Shown here piece by piece: positions 39,495 through 51,539 of a stretch of DNA of 64,000 nucleotides. A program made the translations under genes and the position numbers. The notes beneath the pieces were generated by a model. That model made no database searches. It was not told the DNA's origin and was given only the letters and a program-made list of their open reading frames with translations. Position 1 is the stretch's first letter; each line of letters opens with the position of its first letter. The DNA comes from Cichorium intybus (lineage: Eukaryota; Streptophyta; Magnoliopsida; Asterales; Asteraceae), in the NCBI GenBank assembly GCA_023525715.1, contig CM042010.1:157979907-158043906 (forward strand), read 5' to 3'.

Positions 39495-41489
39495 TGACAA
39501 CGCTATCGTCACACGCGTCAAAAACAATTTATAACCCACTTTTACTATGTAGATAGGGCAAGCGGGGTCGAGTCCAAGGATTTAGTGGTTAACTTTTAAC
39601 GAGTTGTAAAGCAAAATTTTAACGGTGATGGTAAAAAGATTGAGATTTTAACTTGAGAATAGAAAGAATTACTTCCGGTTCAGTTATCAACAATTAGTTT
39701 CACATGTTTAATTACAATGATTCCGATATAATTACCTTGACATAATTACAGTTTACTGACAATTACTATTACACAGGTAAATACATAATATGTTGAATCA
39801 ATTATTTGTCTTTGTCTAACAATTGAGTAGATTGGGCACAAACAATGGTGTAGCAATATTATGTTTTATCTAGATGATAGTAACGTTACAACTTATTAAC
39901 ATATTATTTTGGCACAAAGTATATTAACAGATTATCCGTCTTAGCTCGTTATTTAGGTGAGATAGGCACGAATAATATATTGGTAATACTATGTCTTAGA
40001 AATATGATAGCAAGTAGAAGTAGACACAAATGATTCACTATTTGTATTCAAAGATATGAGAGTTTAAGAGTTACGATAGTAAATATTTGTTCGGAATCAA
40101 GGTAAAAACATGCTATACTAAAGGTTGGATAACATTACCGGAAGTAATCTGAAAAGATTAGCCTTCCATGGTGATCGTGGAGATGGTCTTGATGTTCCTT
40201 GTCATGTAACTTGATGCGTTTACCCTTCGAGTTATCGTGAATTACAACTAGAATTACAACCGAGATAGATGATCTATCGGTTCCAAACAACTAACTAAGA
40301 GATATTTTGACTACTACTACAAATAGAGAGTGAATTGATGTATATGGATGTAAGTTGGTGTCTAAATCCGTGCATAGAAGACCTCTATTTATACAGGCTG
40401 AGCACAGGGCTCGCGTCGCGACCAAAGGTCCCGTCGCGACGCGAGGGTGTGGAGCTGGTGCTACTTTTGTCGGCCACTGGTCTGGTTAGTGGGTTTGTTG
40501 GTAGCCTCGCGATCATGGAGTGGTTGGTCTCGCGTTCAAGGGTCTTCGCGTCCAAGGCCTTCGCGTCGCGACCATGGGTTCCGTCGCGGCGCGAGCACTG
40601 TAGCTTTTTGGTCTTCTGCTTTGCTTTTCTTCACGTCGCGACACAGGGCCTGTCAAGTCGCGATTGCTGTACTTTTTATGTATTTTTGGTATTTTTGGTC
40701 TTAAGTTTGAGCGTCACTTCCTCGGGTTTGATTGTTTCGTTACAGTTCTTGGGTCTTGTTCCTGAAAATAAGCCATAAATGTTAGCACACAAATCCCTCT
40801 TGTTTTCCTCACACCAGCAGCTCCGGAGAACTCTGTTCAAGTTAAACATGAATCGTAATTCATGTTTAGCCACCTGTTAATATAAGCCTGTTTTGATATT
40901 GAGCTTATCAGGATTTCCTATGGTGAAAACCATAGTTCTGGCAGATTTGCATCTGCAACACAGCAGTGGGCTGTGATGTGCAGTGTATGAAGAATGAGAT
41001 ATTCTCTCGTTTAGCTTGCAATTTTTGTGAGGATGTCTGGGGACTGTAGACAAATTAATCATAATTCTATTGAGAGAATTAATGATATCTTAATAGGATT
41101 TCCCCGTGATTTGTGAGATGTTTTCTATGTGAAAACAAATGGCTGGCATGGGTTAGTATTGACCCGACAGTAGATCTATTATCACCGCCAGACTGTTGGG
41201 AGTCTGTGGTGTGCATTAGGAGTTGCCGTTGGAATGTGAGCTTTTGCCTATTTGTTGTGAAAACATGCAGTCTTATAAAATGTGATTGTTTGATTTTAAC
41301 AGATGAGGTAGGTTAGACGGGTCTGTCTGAACCATATCTGTTATGAAGAAGCATTTTGCATGTTTTAAGGCGGTTTTTGGATTCTTTCGTTTTGCACAAA
41401 AATATAGTTTTTGCGTGCCTCCGAGCTTATTTATGCGATAAAACAGTCTTTAAATGATAGTGTTTTATTGTAAAAATAAAACACTATCA
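39495..41489 (-). repeat. Athila 5' LTR, 1995 bp
   Basis: Near-identical copy of 29153-31147, with the same ORF shadows, TATA box and palindrome cluster (stem at 40410-40422 with 40433-40445). TSD GTAGC follows at 41490-41494. Confidence 0.97.
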
Positions 41490-41494
41490 GTAGC

Positions 41495-43631
41495 GGGTAC
41501 TTGTTCTTCACTGTGATCTTGTTTAATTCCCGATAGTCAATACACATGCGCATTGACCCATCCTTCTTCTTGACAAACAGAATAGGGGCTCCCCACGGCG
41601 ATGTACTTGGTCTGATGAAACCCCTATCTAATAATTCTTCCAGTTGCTTCCGAAGTTCCACCATCTCTGAAGGTGCTAAACGGTATGGAGCTCGAGCAAC
41701 AGGAGCAGCTCCCGGAATCAGTTCAATCGTGAACTCAACCTGTCGATCTGGTGGCAACCCTGGAAGTTCATCTGGAAACACATCTGGGAACTCGTTCACC
41801 ACATTCACATTCGCTACCCCCACTTTAATCGGTTGAGCCACCGATACATAAGCTAGATAGGACATCCCTCCTTTACTGATACAGCTTCGGGCTTGAGCAA
41901 AGGAGATAACTGGCATTCGTAATCGAGGTCGTTCACCTTGAATTCTCATCCATTCCCCTTTCGGTGATAACACTGTAATACTTTTATTTAATCCACGTTA
42001 GCATAATTTGTTGCTAACCAATCCATTCCCACAATTACACCAAACTCGTTGGTAGTCATCGGCTTCAAATCTATAGGGAAAACGGTCCCGTAGATTTTAA
42101 GCTGACAACCTTCCATATGTTCAGAAACCCAGACATATCGGCCGTCTGCTATAGCTACTTCTAAGCTTTCATCCATCGGTGTCAAAGGTACATTCAAGCG
42201 AGGCAATAAAGATTCCGATACAAAACAGTGAGTGGCACCCGGATCAAAAATAACATATACAGGTATGGTATTAAGAGTGAAAATACCTGTCACCACATCC
42301 GTCTTCTCACGGGCTTCTTCCACAGTCATCTGGAACGCTCGTGAGGCCACTGGTCGTCCCCTGTTCTTTGGTTCTTCTTTCTTTCCCACTTGATCATCCC
42401 TGGGCCTTTCGCTATATACACCAGATTTCAGTTGGGGACAATTTAGGCGAATATGATCCGTAGCTCCGCATTGGAAGCACCTACGGTCCGCCCGACAGTC
42501 CCGTATAATATGACCCGGTTTTCCACAATTTCGACAGACCATTGAACCAGTATCGCTGCGACAACTGCCCGTGTGCCTTTTTCTGCATTTCTCACACCAC
42601 TTGCCTTCGTCCCTCTGACTTTTTCCTTTAGACCCGAATTGTTGCGACTTTTTCTGAGGCGTCCAAACTTGGTCTTTCGCCTTTCGTTTCGTTTCTATAA
42701 CTTTCTTTTCATCTTCCTGCCGCTTCAGTTCTGTTTCTCTTTCCGTGGCTCGATCCACCACTTGCCGGAAAGTAGTTACTTTTAGCGGTTGCACAATCTC
42801 TCTAATTCGGGTTGTCAACCCCCGAACATACTTGTCGATCTTTCTCTTTTCAGTGTAGATATGGTGTTCCGCAAACCGAGCCTTCTCCAAAAAGCTAAGA
42901 GTATATTCCTGAACAGATCGGGAACCCTGTTCCAAATGCAGGAATTCATCCTCCAACTTCTGAATCGCTACTTCCGAACAGTATTCTTCATTAAATTTTG
43001 TCTTGAATTGCTCCCATTGTATCGATTGGGACGAATCAAGATCCAGTGATCTATAGTAGGTTTGCCACCAATGTAGTGCGCCACTTGTAAGTTGGTTCGT
43101 GGCAAATTCCACTTTATCTTCATCCGCACACTTGCTTACTCGGAACACCTTTTCCATATGCATGATCCATTCCATAGCTTTGACTGGATCATCTGTCCCC
43201 GAAAATTCCTTTGGTTTACAACCAAGAAAGGATTTATATGTACACCCAACCTTCTTTATCGAGGCTTCCCCACCTGGAGTTTCTTTTACTGCCCGGGCTC
43301 GACTTTCTCCCTGGCTTTCATTTTCTGGCTGCCTGTCATGAACACTTTTTGCAGCCTCTTCAGTAGGATCCGGATTTGCACTTGGGTTGGGATTGCCACT
43401 CGGGTCGGGATTGTTCGATAATACAGGCATCATCTGCCTAACCACTTCTTCCACGATGGCTCGTATATCAGGTGGATTTTGTCCCACCGGTTCTCTTGCT
43501 GGTGCTCTTCGCCCAACAGAGCCGCGTGACCTAGCTGGTCCACTTCTTGCAGTTCCACGTGACCTAGCTGGTCCACTTCGTGCAGTTCCACGTGAATTCA
43601 CACCAGTAGGATTGCTTCGTGTATTTCTCAT
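41495..43631 (-). pseudogene. Chromovirus A gag, protease and RT start
   Basis: The minus-strand ORF 43631-41988 (547 residues) holds an Arg/Ser/Gly-rich N-terminus with repeated RGTARSGPARS, a gag core (FSGTDDPVKAMEWI; VEFATNQLTSGALHWW; FNEEYCSEVAIQKLEDEF; LEQGSRSVQEY), two zinc knuckles (CRNCGKPGHIIRDC and CFQCGATDHIRLNC) and a protease with FDPGATHCF, where the family usually has DSGA (Ser to Pro at the active site). After a TAA and a frame change near 41985 the next ORF gives VLSPKGEW, EFPDVFPDELPGLPPDR, PYRLAPSEM, WGAPILFVKKKDGSMRMCID and YRELNKI, then stops at the Athila insertion. It continues at 29147. The element is coding-defective although its LTRs are nearly identical. Confidence 0.93.
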
Positions 43632-43676
43632 ACTTCAAGATTTCAACAAACCATTAGATTACATATATAGTAACAA

Positions 43677-43797
<121 letters not shown>

Positions 43798-43873
43798 CAG
43801 TCCAATTATCTGTGCTTCTCTCAAGGTTTAAGTCCAGGGATCTAATCTAAGACACCTAGTTCACTTAAACCAC

Positions 43874-43886
43874 GGCTCTGATACCA
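43874..43886 (-). other. Chromovirus A primer-binding site, initiator tRNA-Met type
   Basis: The minus strand reads TGGTATCAGAGCC, three bases from the LTR boundary at 43890. It matches the tRNA-Met primer site used by many Ty3 chromoviruses. Confidence 0.9.
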
Positions 43887-43889
43887 ACT

Positions 43890-45784
43890 TGTAACACCCG
43901 ACTTATTAACCAAAAACACCCCAAAAATTTTTTGTTTTTCAAACCAAACATTTCACAAATAAAACATAAGTATGGGGTTTTAGTTAATACAATACGAGTA
44001 CAAGAGTATCACAAAGTATAATACATGATATTATACGTTCTTCAAGCCGGGTTGCTACTTCAATCCTAAGTCCTCAGTCACGGACTTTGTCCTTTCCCTT
44101 CGCAGGGTCACGCTCACCTGCAGGGACATATCAAATAAACGGTGAGCTATAAAGCCCAATGAGTAATCAAATTAATAACAATATGTACAAGACTAAAATT
44201 CTCCATACAAAGTCACATATGTATTATCATACAATACAAAATCAAACATGGCTCACGGGTTAGCCCGCTATTGCCTTGGCTCACGGCTTATCCGGTCTTG
44301 CCTATATATAAGTTTAGCACATCAAATAAACCATGGCTCACGGCTTATCCGGTCTTGCCTAGACTCACGGCTTTATCCGGTCTTGTCTATATTATTTATA
44401 TAGATACATTGACTCACAGCTCCGTTCTTGTCTATAACAGACTCACGGCTTATCTGGTCTTGTCATATCATTAATTTAGATTGACTCACAGCTTATCTGG
44501 TCTTGTCATATCAAATCATATATCTGTCATTATTCGTCCCCAAAACTATTTTCAATCCGCAGCTGCTCAACAATCATATATCACATCAAATACGAGTGAG
44601 ATTACTCACCTGAAGGTTTGCTACAACTAGCTCTTAGCGGTTCTTGCCTTTCAATGTTTTTCGCGAAATCTTGTCCCGTACCTATAATTCATTCATTTTC
44701 AAAATGATTATAGGTTAATACCCATTTCAATTAACTCTAATACACTAGAGTTCAATAAAACAATGTTATAAACATTGCCTAGTTAATAAACTTTCCGTTT
44801 ACTAACTTTATATGAATTTTACTATTCACCGAGGCATTCGGATCGGTCTACAGTGCCCCCGAGGGGTCGGAAACTCAATCTAAAAATTTTCCCAAACTTT
44901 TCAGACCATAATACGCCTACGGTTCAAATTTGAGCTTAATCGGACAAGCAACGCAAAAGATAGCATTTCAAAGTTCCTGTCCAGGATCTGTCCACAGGCG
45001 CGCCGCGCCTGGATAGGGGCGCACCGCGCCCAGCGCCTGTGCAGTCTTCCTGTCCAGTCGCGAATTGTGCACTGTAGCTTGCTGTTTTGTCCTTTAAGTT
45101 CTTAATTTCGTTCTTAATCGTTTGGGGTTTGTTCCTAGGCTAAAACCTTACATTTTTACAAGGTTTTTAACCATCAAAACACACCCAATCATCCATATTA
45201 AGAATTAGGGTTCTTAGTTCTAACAACCCCAAATCTTCAATTTCATCAATTTTAACAACCTACTTCCATTTTCTTGTTTTAAGCTCTTACTAGCATGACT
45301 TAATGGAAGTATCTAACCATTTTAAACACCCAAACACTACTGAAATTGCAGTTTTTGAGTTCTACACAACTCACCAAGAACAACTAGTCAAGAGCTTGGA
45401 AACTTACCTCAAATTCTTCCAATTATGCCCTTTTAAGCCAAGGATCACAATCCAAGCTTCAAACCTTCAAGAAACCCTTCCAAACTTCTGCAGAATCGCA
45501 CTTAGAACTTCTCCCGTAAGTGTTAAAATTCTGCACAAGTTCTTGCTTATATATCTCCAAGATTTGCACTTTGGTCCTTGAAGTTGCATATTTCAAAGTT
45601 TTGCCACAATTTACCAATTTTAATGACAAAATCATATTTTTATAACATTTTAAATCCAAGACTTAAAATATTATTACGAAACAAGTCCTTTTCTGTCCAA
45701 ATGACCAAATTACCCTTTTGAGGTAAAATGACCATTTTGCCCTTTTTATCATAATTACAATATAAACATATTTTCGGCGTTACA
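43890..45784 (-). mobile_element. Chromovirus A 5' LTR, 1895 bp
   Basis: Partner of 24720-26614, same length and ends, outer flank CTACT at 45785-45789. It includes the same minisatellite (44248-44520) and palindrome (44993-45041). Confidence 0.95.
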
Positions 45785-46767
45785 CTACTCCTACGTTTAA
45801 CAAGAACATGTCATATCCAAGGCAGTTCGTCTTTTGTTGCTAAAACACAAGTCGGTCTACCGGTCCATAACAAAGTTCTATATAGCCGGTTTAGGGATCT
45901 TTTAACTCTTAAGAGTAGATTTTGTTTCTATTAAACTGTGTCAAATATGACCTGTCCATTATGACTTGAATCCCTTCTTTCGTCATTTACTAACCATATT
46001 ATCTGTAAGAATGGAACGTAATTAATATATATCATTTAGAGGTCATTGTTCACCATTTTACAATCGAATAAATCGACCCTTTTCCCAACCTAGTGATTGT
46101 CAAACCATCACCAAATCTCACATGGACCATAACATTTTCGTCTGACTCTCAGAACTTTAAACAGCGGTCATATGGTCGCTAGCACCATTGTCAAGGTACC
46201 ATAAATCATATTCAACACGACTTTCTCTTGATGCAAGAAGACTAACACAAATCTTCCCTTTAGTGACACCTTGTCGGGTGTGTGATTTATTTGAGATTGT
46301 CATCATCAAAAGAGACTCTTCTTTATTGGTTTGAGTGAGGTTCACCTCCTCACCTTGGTTCTTGTTCGGACACTCTGATGCATAATGACCAAAAATTTCG
46401 CAAGTAAACCATTTGATTTTACTTTTATAATTTCAAGGAGGATTGTGATCATTTCGGTTTGTATTTGACTCACGGCCACGTCCATGACTTCGACCTTGTC
46501 AACGACATTGGCTACCTATCCCCCTTTTCCTCTTAAAGTTTTTGACAAGCTTTTCTCATTGGTTTCCTTGGATCGAGATGTCAACTCGGGATGTGTAAGC
46601 GATAGCGAACGTCCTCCTTTTTGTTCTCCATAGCCTTGAAGTCTCTCTTCATGGGTTTGAGACGACCCACAACCTCTCGCATTGTCATATTTTTCAAATT
46701 TCCAAATTGATGGATAAATGTTACGACCAACATAAATCATATCAGATGGCTTAAATGAACTTATTAT
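45785..46767 (-). pseudogene. Copia gag zinc knuckle, protease and pre-integrase remnant
   Basis: Minus strand: a gag tail (NLKNMTMREVVGRLK; THEERLQGYGEQKGG), a zinc knuckle reading WFTCEIFGHYASEC whose first Cys has become Trp, and the protease active-site segment LWYLDNGASDHMT near 46180. Further on comes VKRSLNRLYR..GRPTCVLATKDE. It then jumps at 45785, across the chromovirus, straight to RNase H at 24719. Integrase core and RT were therefore lost before the chromovirus inserted. Multiple stops and frameshifts. Confidence 0.8.
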
Positions 46768-47510
46768 TGTTGGATTAGGTGTCTAAGTCATGACTAATAA
46801 TTAGTATTTACCTAATTAATAGAAGCACAGTCCATTTAGGTTGCCATCATAGCTGGAGGTTTGATAGAAAATTCGGTAGAGAGAATGGTTGATTTATTAT
46901 GGGATTAATAAATCAACAGGAATTAAATATATGGTTTATTAATATATTAAAGTCATAATATATTAATTAGAAACTATATTAATTAATGAGGAATTAATCT
47001 GGAATTAACTGGATTTAATTCGGTGATTAATTAATTAATTAAAGGTGCAGGGACTAAAACTGTAATTATTCAATAGTTGAGTAAGTGACAGTGAGAGTGA
47101 CCAGTGGATTTCGATTTCTATATATGGTATATAGAAATTTCGAAATTAATATAATAGGATAAATAGGAGTTTGAATTATAAGATAAAAGGTTTATCTTAT
47201 TTGAATTCAAAAGGGTTTATCCTTAAGGCTTATCAACTGGTTATTTGGAAACTATAAATAGGGGTCCTGGGGAACCCTTATTCTGCGTCAATTTTGACAT
47301 AAGGAATCTCTGGAATTTTCGATCCTCATCTCTCCTCCTAGCTTGGGTGTGACTTTCATTTAAGGCAGGATATTTTTGCTGCTCAGCTTCCAAGAAATAA
47401 AGGTTGGTTATTCTATTTTGATCTTTAGATTTCTTATTGGCCTCTAGGTTTTTTGTTATATGTTCAATAGTAGAAAACATAGATTCTCATAGGTTGCATG
47501 TAAACTTAGG
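46768..47510 (+). mobile_element. Solo LTR (Copia-type) inside Copia gag
   Basis: Starts TGTTGGATTAGGTG and carries an LTR-like body with AATTAATT-rich U3, a TATA box (CTATAAATAGGGG near 47255) and a GGTCCTGGGG leader. Copia gag sequence resumes on both sides on the opposite strand. The 3' border near 47510 and the target duplication could not be fixed. Confidence 0.55.
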
Positions 47511-47918
47511 TTATTTAGTTCATGGTTTGCAGAAAACCTTTCAATTATCACCATAATCTCCTTGATCTTTTCACTTAGAGATCGAATACCGGCCACGACA
47601 ATATTCAATCTTATGGCAAAATCATCCACTGATTCACCGTCTTTCATCCGGTCAAAACACTGAAAGTATGTTCTCTGGAATCACATGGTAAATGGCCCCA
47701 AGAGCTATCCGATCTTTTCGTTCCTCCACTATTGCGTTTTGAATTGCATCTCACACTCCATGTGCTTGCAAATTCACCCACATTATAATAAATCAAAGTT
47801 CAACTTTATGAACTTTAGGTGGTGTAATGTAACACTACCATCCTTTCTTATCCTTTGAACAACTTCATCTACAACTTGAGGCGTGCTCGGTGTGGCCATT
47901 CTTGACATATACTTAGGC
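47511..47918 (-). pseudogene. Copia gag N-terminal remnant
   Basis: Minus strand: a possible start MPKYMSRMATPSTPQVVDEV (47918), then NLQAHGV.DAIQNAIVEERK, DRIALGAIYHVIPENIL and MKDGESVDDFAIRLNIVVAG, with IRSLSEKIKEI after it. This is the Copia gag (UBN2-type) core, with stops and frame changes. Confidence 0.8.
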
Positions 47919-47934
47919 ATAAACTAACTTGTAA

Positions 47935-48546
47935 CTTTTCGAAAGTACAGGGACCAACCAACAACTTTTTAGAATTATAAGGACCAATATGGAACTTTTC
48001 TAAGAATGTAGGGCTCAATATGAAAGTTTCCATAAGTAAATGTTCCAAACTAATTTTTTTCAGAAATAGAGGGACCAAACTTCAATTTCTTAGAAGTTGG
48101 GTAGCTGGAGATGTCTTGCTGATGTCACGTTGGCATCAATCGTCTTCTCTATAGAGTTGGTTGTCGGCCGATGAATTTTTCAGTGAATGTTTGAACTGCG
48201 ATTTGAGAGTCTTTTGGTGGTTGAAAAATTCTAAAAAACATATATTCAACTTTTTCGAAAGTACAGGGACCAACCCACAACTTTTTAGAATTATAGGGAT
48301 CCATATGGAACTTTTCTTAGAATGTAGGGCTCAATATGAAACTTTCCATAAGTACATGTTCCAAACTAATTTTTTTTTCAGAAATAGAGGGACCAAACTT
48401 CAATTGCTTAGAAGTTTGGTAGCCGGAGATGTCTTGCTTGGAGATGTCTCGCTAATTGTCGGCTGATTAATTTTCCAGTGAATGTTTGACCTGCGATTTG
48501 AGGGTCTTTCGGTGGTTGAAAAATTCTGAAAAACATATATTCAGAA
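47935..48546. repeat. Tandem duplication, about 316-bp period, in the Copia leader
   Basis: Block one (47935-48250) and block two (48251-48546) share GAAAGTACAGGGACCAACC, ATAGAGGGACCAAACTTCAA, GAGATGTCTTGCT and TTGGTGGTTGAAAAATTC-like words in the same order. About 100 bp beyond lies a degenerate PBS-like GATATCATAGCTTGG (rc, 48656-48670). The expected 5' Copia LTR was not found beyond it. Confidence 0.75.
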
Positions 48547-48689
48547 TCTCTGAAATGAGATGTTTTCAATGGTGCTCCTGGAAAATGAATCTAAGATAAT
48601 AAAAAATCGACCAAAACCAGAGTGCTTAGAAAATTCCCCCAAAGCTAAACCAAGCTATGATATCACTAATAACAGGATTTGAACTTAAT

Positions 48690-49432
48690 GGCAATACTTT
48701 TGTTTTTTTGGTATGAAAAAAGAGAGGAGATAAGGGACTAGAGGCTTGACCAGAAATGGCCTTCTTCTTATAATTGAAAGACAAAATTAAAAGGACAAAA
48801 TGAAAGCTACAGTGTACTAGCCAAATTTGATACTAAAATATATCTAGCCCATACTTTGAAGGTATGGGACATTATCTTCTTATCTTCTTGAAAGATTAAA
48901 ATGCAATGGATGAGATGAATCTTGTACTACAATGTGTTGAAGTGATTCCCACAAAGTAGACCAACACCACGATGAGATGAATCACTCTAAATCTTGATGT
49001 TCTCTTTCCATTTATTCTATACATAAACCTATTTACTTACGCACTTACAATCGGTTTGTATTGCGCAACTGTATTTGGGATTGATTTCTGGAAGCCCTTT
49101 GTATTTATATTTATACATCAAATATCATGGTTGCGTACTTTTACAAACTGAGCTTGTTATAAAGCGTTAAAATTTTATATCTTGTTACAAAAGTATCATA
49201 TTCATCTTCCCCCAAGGTGCACTAACAATTACATAACCAAGTTAACGACAAAAAAAAAAAAAAAAAAAAAAACTATACTTGGACACAAAGATCACAAAAT
49301 CCAATCTTTTCTGTATAAAACACACACCCCACATCAAAACATGGAAGTCGTCTATCATATTAAGAGAAACAAACTACATAAAAACGAAACCTTGCATACA
49401 TATTCAAATCCATTAAAACATAAATTCAATAA
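48690..49432. other. Intergenic DNA, includes poly(A) tract
   Basis: No gene seen. An A-run of about 23 nt lies at 49250-49272. The part nearest 49433 should be the 3' UTR of the next gene. Confidence 0.5.
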
Positions 49433-50005
49433 TTAGATCCTTAATTGAGCTCCACACGTGTAAGTCGTGTTACAAGATCCCGCAACTCTTACAGTATATT
49501 CATGAACAGGTCTAGCAAGAAAAGGCGGTAATCGACCAAGAAGCTCACACACACACTCATCATCAACTTGAGCCAACCATTTACAACATTGTTGTTCCAC
49601 AGGTGACATTCTATGCTTATGATGACCATGACCATGACCATGGTTACGATGATCATGTCTGCGATGACCATGACCATGACCATGGGTTTGATTGTGGCCT
49701 TGTTCATCGGGACCATGCTCATGCATATGTGAATGAACATGTCTATGCCTGTTTCTATGATTTTCAGGTGGAGGTGGGGAAGAAGAAGGGTAAACAGTGG
49801 GGAAAGGTGATGGAGGAGTGAGAGGGGAAGGAGGGAGTCGCCATGATGGAAGATACGCACACGCTTGATTTGCAAGGGCTAATTGGAAATTACAGAGTGG
49901 ACGAGGGGCAAAAGGGGGAATTGGCACTGTGGCAACTAAGTTAAATACTAGAAATAATGTAAAAAGTGCCAATTTAAGAACATTGAAAGTGTCCATAGCA
50001 ACCAT
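49433..50005 (-). CDS. Secreted eight-cysteine (LTP/bifunctional inhibitor) protein with His-rich insert
   Basis: 190 residues, single exon. A hydrophobic signal peptide covers residues 8-27 (LALFTLFLVFNLVATV), so it is probably secreted to the apoplast. The eight cysteines at 38, 49, 140, 141, 151, 153, 178 and 184 form the C-C-CC-CXC-C-C pattern of plant lipid-transfer/seed-storage helical domains. Between Cys2 and the CC pair, where typical members have about 15 residues, lies a 90-residue insert. Residues 55-80 are Pro/Ser-rich and wall-protein-like; residues 83-131 hold about 20 His in HGHGH, HRH and HEH runs. The His-rich part could bind metals, an inference from composition. Start chosen at the first ATG (MVAMDTF); the Met at residue 4 is an alternative. 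No ligand or pathway can be named. Confidence 0.85.
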   Translation of the reverse strand: MVAMDTFNVLKLALFTLFLVFNLVATVPIPPFAPRPLCNFQLALANQACAYLPSWRLPPSPLTPPSPFPTVYPSSSPPPPENHRNRHRHVHSHMHEHGPDEQGHNQTHGHGHGHRRHDHRNHGHGHGHHKHRMSPVEQQCCKWLAQVDDECVCELLGRLPPFLARPVHEYTVRVAGSCNTTYTCGAQLRI

Positions 50006-50220
50006 TGTGTAATGATTCGCATCTCCTCATATATATCGCGAATGCATAGGACATTTTTGTATAAAAAATTCATTCATATAATTTGTGTGATCTTGGTAGG
50101 TGGTGCATTAGGGCTAAGTTAAAAAGAACTACAACAGGAATAAATTTGCAATCAAAAAGATGTCACCTTCATTCCATTTGCAAACAGCAACATGAATAAA
50201 ATTATGTGTGCATGTTACCT

Positions 50221-51423
50221 TCATTTCATTTGCATGACTATTGGGTAGCCTGTGTTTGGTGTTGTACTGTTTTGAACTGCTTGTTTTTTAAGGTTCAATT
50301 GCTCTACTCTCAGTTTATGTCCTTCAGCCAATAATGAAATGAAATTATCGTTAATTTGTAGTAGTGGGTCTCTGTTGATTAACTCATCTTCCTTATAAGC
50401 TTCTCTCAAAATTGCTGTTTTGATTCCACCTTTAAGTGACAAGTAAAAGATTCCTGAATGCCGTGTGAAAACACTCGAGAATGCGTTTGAAAATCTATAT
50501 TCTTCTGTAAACTTACCCAATATTGGTACTGGGATTCTTTTGTATAATGACAACGAGAGTAATTCATGAAAGACTCCTACTGTTCTCTTTTCCATTTCTT
50601 GAGATGCTTGATTTAAATTTGATGCATCTTCATATGGTGATATGTAAGGAAGTTCCATCCAATCTCTAATCCATTCTCTCATTTCTTTTCTGATGAGAAA
50701 ACCTGGTGGGAGCTTCCAATTGAAAGATGGGTTGATCTTTATGCCTGTTAGTTCTGATTCCTCATCAGCCCTTTGTTCTATCACTGATCTTGCGAATTTA
50801 GGGTTCCAAGAAACCAACTCCAGAAACGAATTTCCTTCTCCAGGACTCCCGTTTAATTTGAAATACTCTGGATATTTTGGAACCAAATTCTCCAAAAAAT
50901 CATTAGGAAAACCAAATTCCCTCTTCACATGCAGCAGTTTATCTGCGTTAACTACATTGTCTTTGGACATCATCAATAATTTGCACAACTTAGCAACAAG
51001 TAGTGGTTCGTTTTCTAGATAAATCCTTTGCTCCTCTACTAAAAGGCGCTGAAGCCGATCACTCAACTTTAAGAACTTAACAGGTTCGGTATTGGGTTTG
51101 ATTCGATCATAATACACATCGAAAAGCCCTGGATTTCGAGATAGAAACGTCTGGATCTTGATTGGAAGTCGTAATCGTTCACGTCGTTTCTCCAAATATC
51201 GAAGAGGGATTACTTCCCCAGGTTCGTTAAAAACCTCTTTGACAACTTTTGCACACTGTCTCCAAGCTTTATCGTTCTCGATTGCTTGGTCTAGCTTTCG
51301 GTCTCTACGCCAAACTACTTTCAGACTCGAAATTGAAGCTGTAAATTGAATCCAAACCCTAATTGCAGTCGAGTTTCTAGATGCCTTGAAACGAGAAGAA
51401 ATAGAGTGGCTGTGAAACAACAT
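50221..51423 (-). CDS. PORR-domain organelle RNA-binding protein (WTF family)
   Basis: 400 residues, intact single exon. The PORR domain starts about residue 38: VVWRRDRKLDQAIENDKAWR, PLRYLEKRRERLRLPIKIQT, FLSRNPGLFDVYYDRIKP, RLQRLLVEEQ, KLLMMSKDNVVNADKLLHVK, FGFPNDFLENLVPKYPEYF and IPVPILGKFTEEYRFSNAFS. A basic, Ser-rich N-terminus without acidic residues (MLFHSHSISSRFKASRNSTA) looks like an organelle, probably mitochondrial, targeting sequence. Family members bind group II introns and promote their splicing in plastids or mitochondria. The exact target intron and ortholog cannot be told from sequence. The neighbouring gene is on the same strand 215 bp downstream, but nothing suggests a shared transcript. 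Confidence 0.9.
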   Translation of the reverse strand: MLFHSHSISSRFKASRNSTAIRVWIQFTASISSLKVVWRRDRKLDQAIENDKAWRQCAKVVKEVFNEPGEVIPLRYLEKRRERLRLPIKIQTFLSRNPGLFDVYYDRIKPNTEPVKFLKLSDRLQRLLVEEQRIYLENEPLLVAKLCKLLMMSKDNVVNADKLLHVKREFGFPNDFLENLVPKYPEYFKLNGSPGEGNSFLELVSWNPKFARSVIEQRADEESELTGIKINPSFNWKLPPGFLIRKEMREWIRDWMELPYISPYEDASNLNQASQEMEKRTVGVFHELLSLSLYKRIPVPILGKFTEEYRFSNAFSSVFTRHSGIFYLSLKGGIKTAILREAYKEDELINRDPLLQINDNFISLLAEGHKLRVEQLNLKKQAVQNSTTPNTGYPIVMQMK

Positions 51424-51539
51424 ACTTTACAGTACAGTTGAGGTTGTGCTGATGTGAAGCCTGTATCACATTATAATCGGTAAACGATCAATCGACGCAA
51501 TGATTTCTTTAATTTGGTGAATGGAATCAGAAATCTAGG

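Larger units (their letters stand above)
29153..41489 (-). mobile_element. Athila-type LTR retrotransposon, complete, 12,337 bp
   Basis: Order on the minus strand: 5' LTR 41489-39495, tRNA-Asp PBS 39491-39474, gag-pro-RT-RH-IN 39283-33743, an extra Athila ORF 32762-31443, 3' LTR 31147-29153. The target duplication GTAGC (29148-29152 and 41490-41494) lies within the RT gene of chromovirus A, where removing the insert rejoins the conserved YPLPRIDDL. The LTRs are equal in length (1995 bp) and by eye differ at two sites only (A/G and C/T near 30865/41207 and 30881/41223), so insertion is very recent. Confidence 0.97.

Noticed and set aside
49603..49821. His/Asp-rich ORF on the plus strand
   Set aside because: Antisense shadow of the His-rich insert of the gene at 49433-50005.
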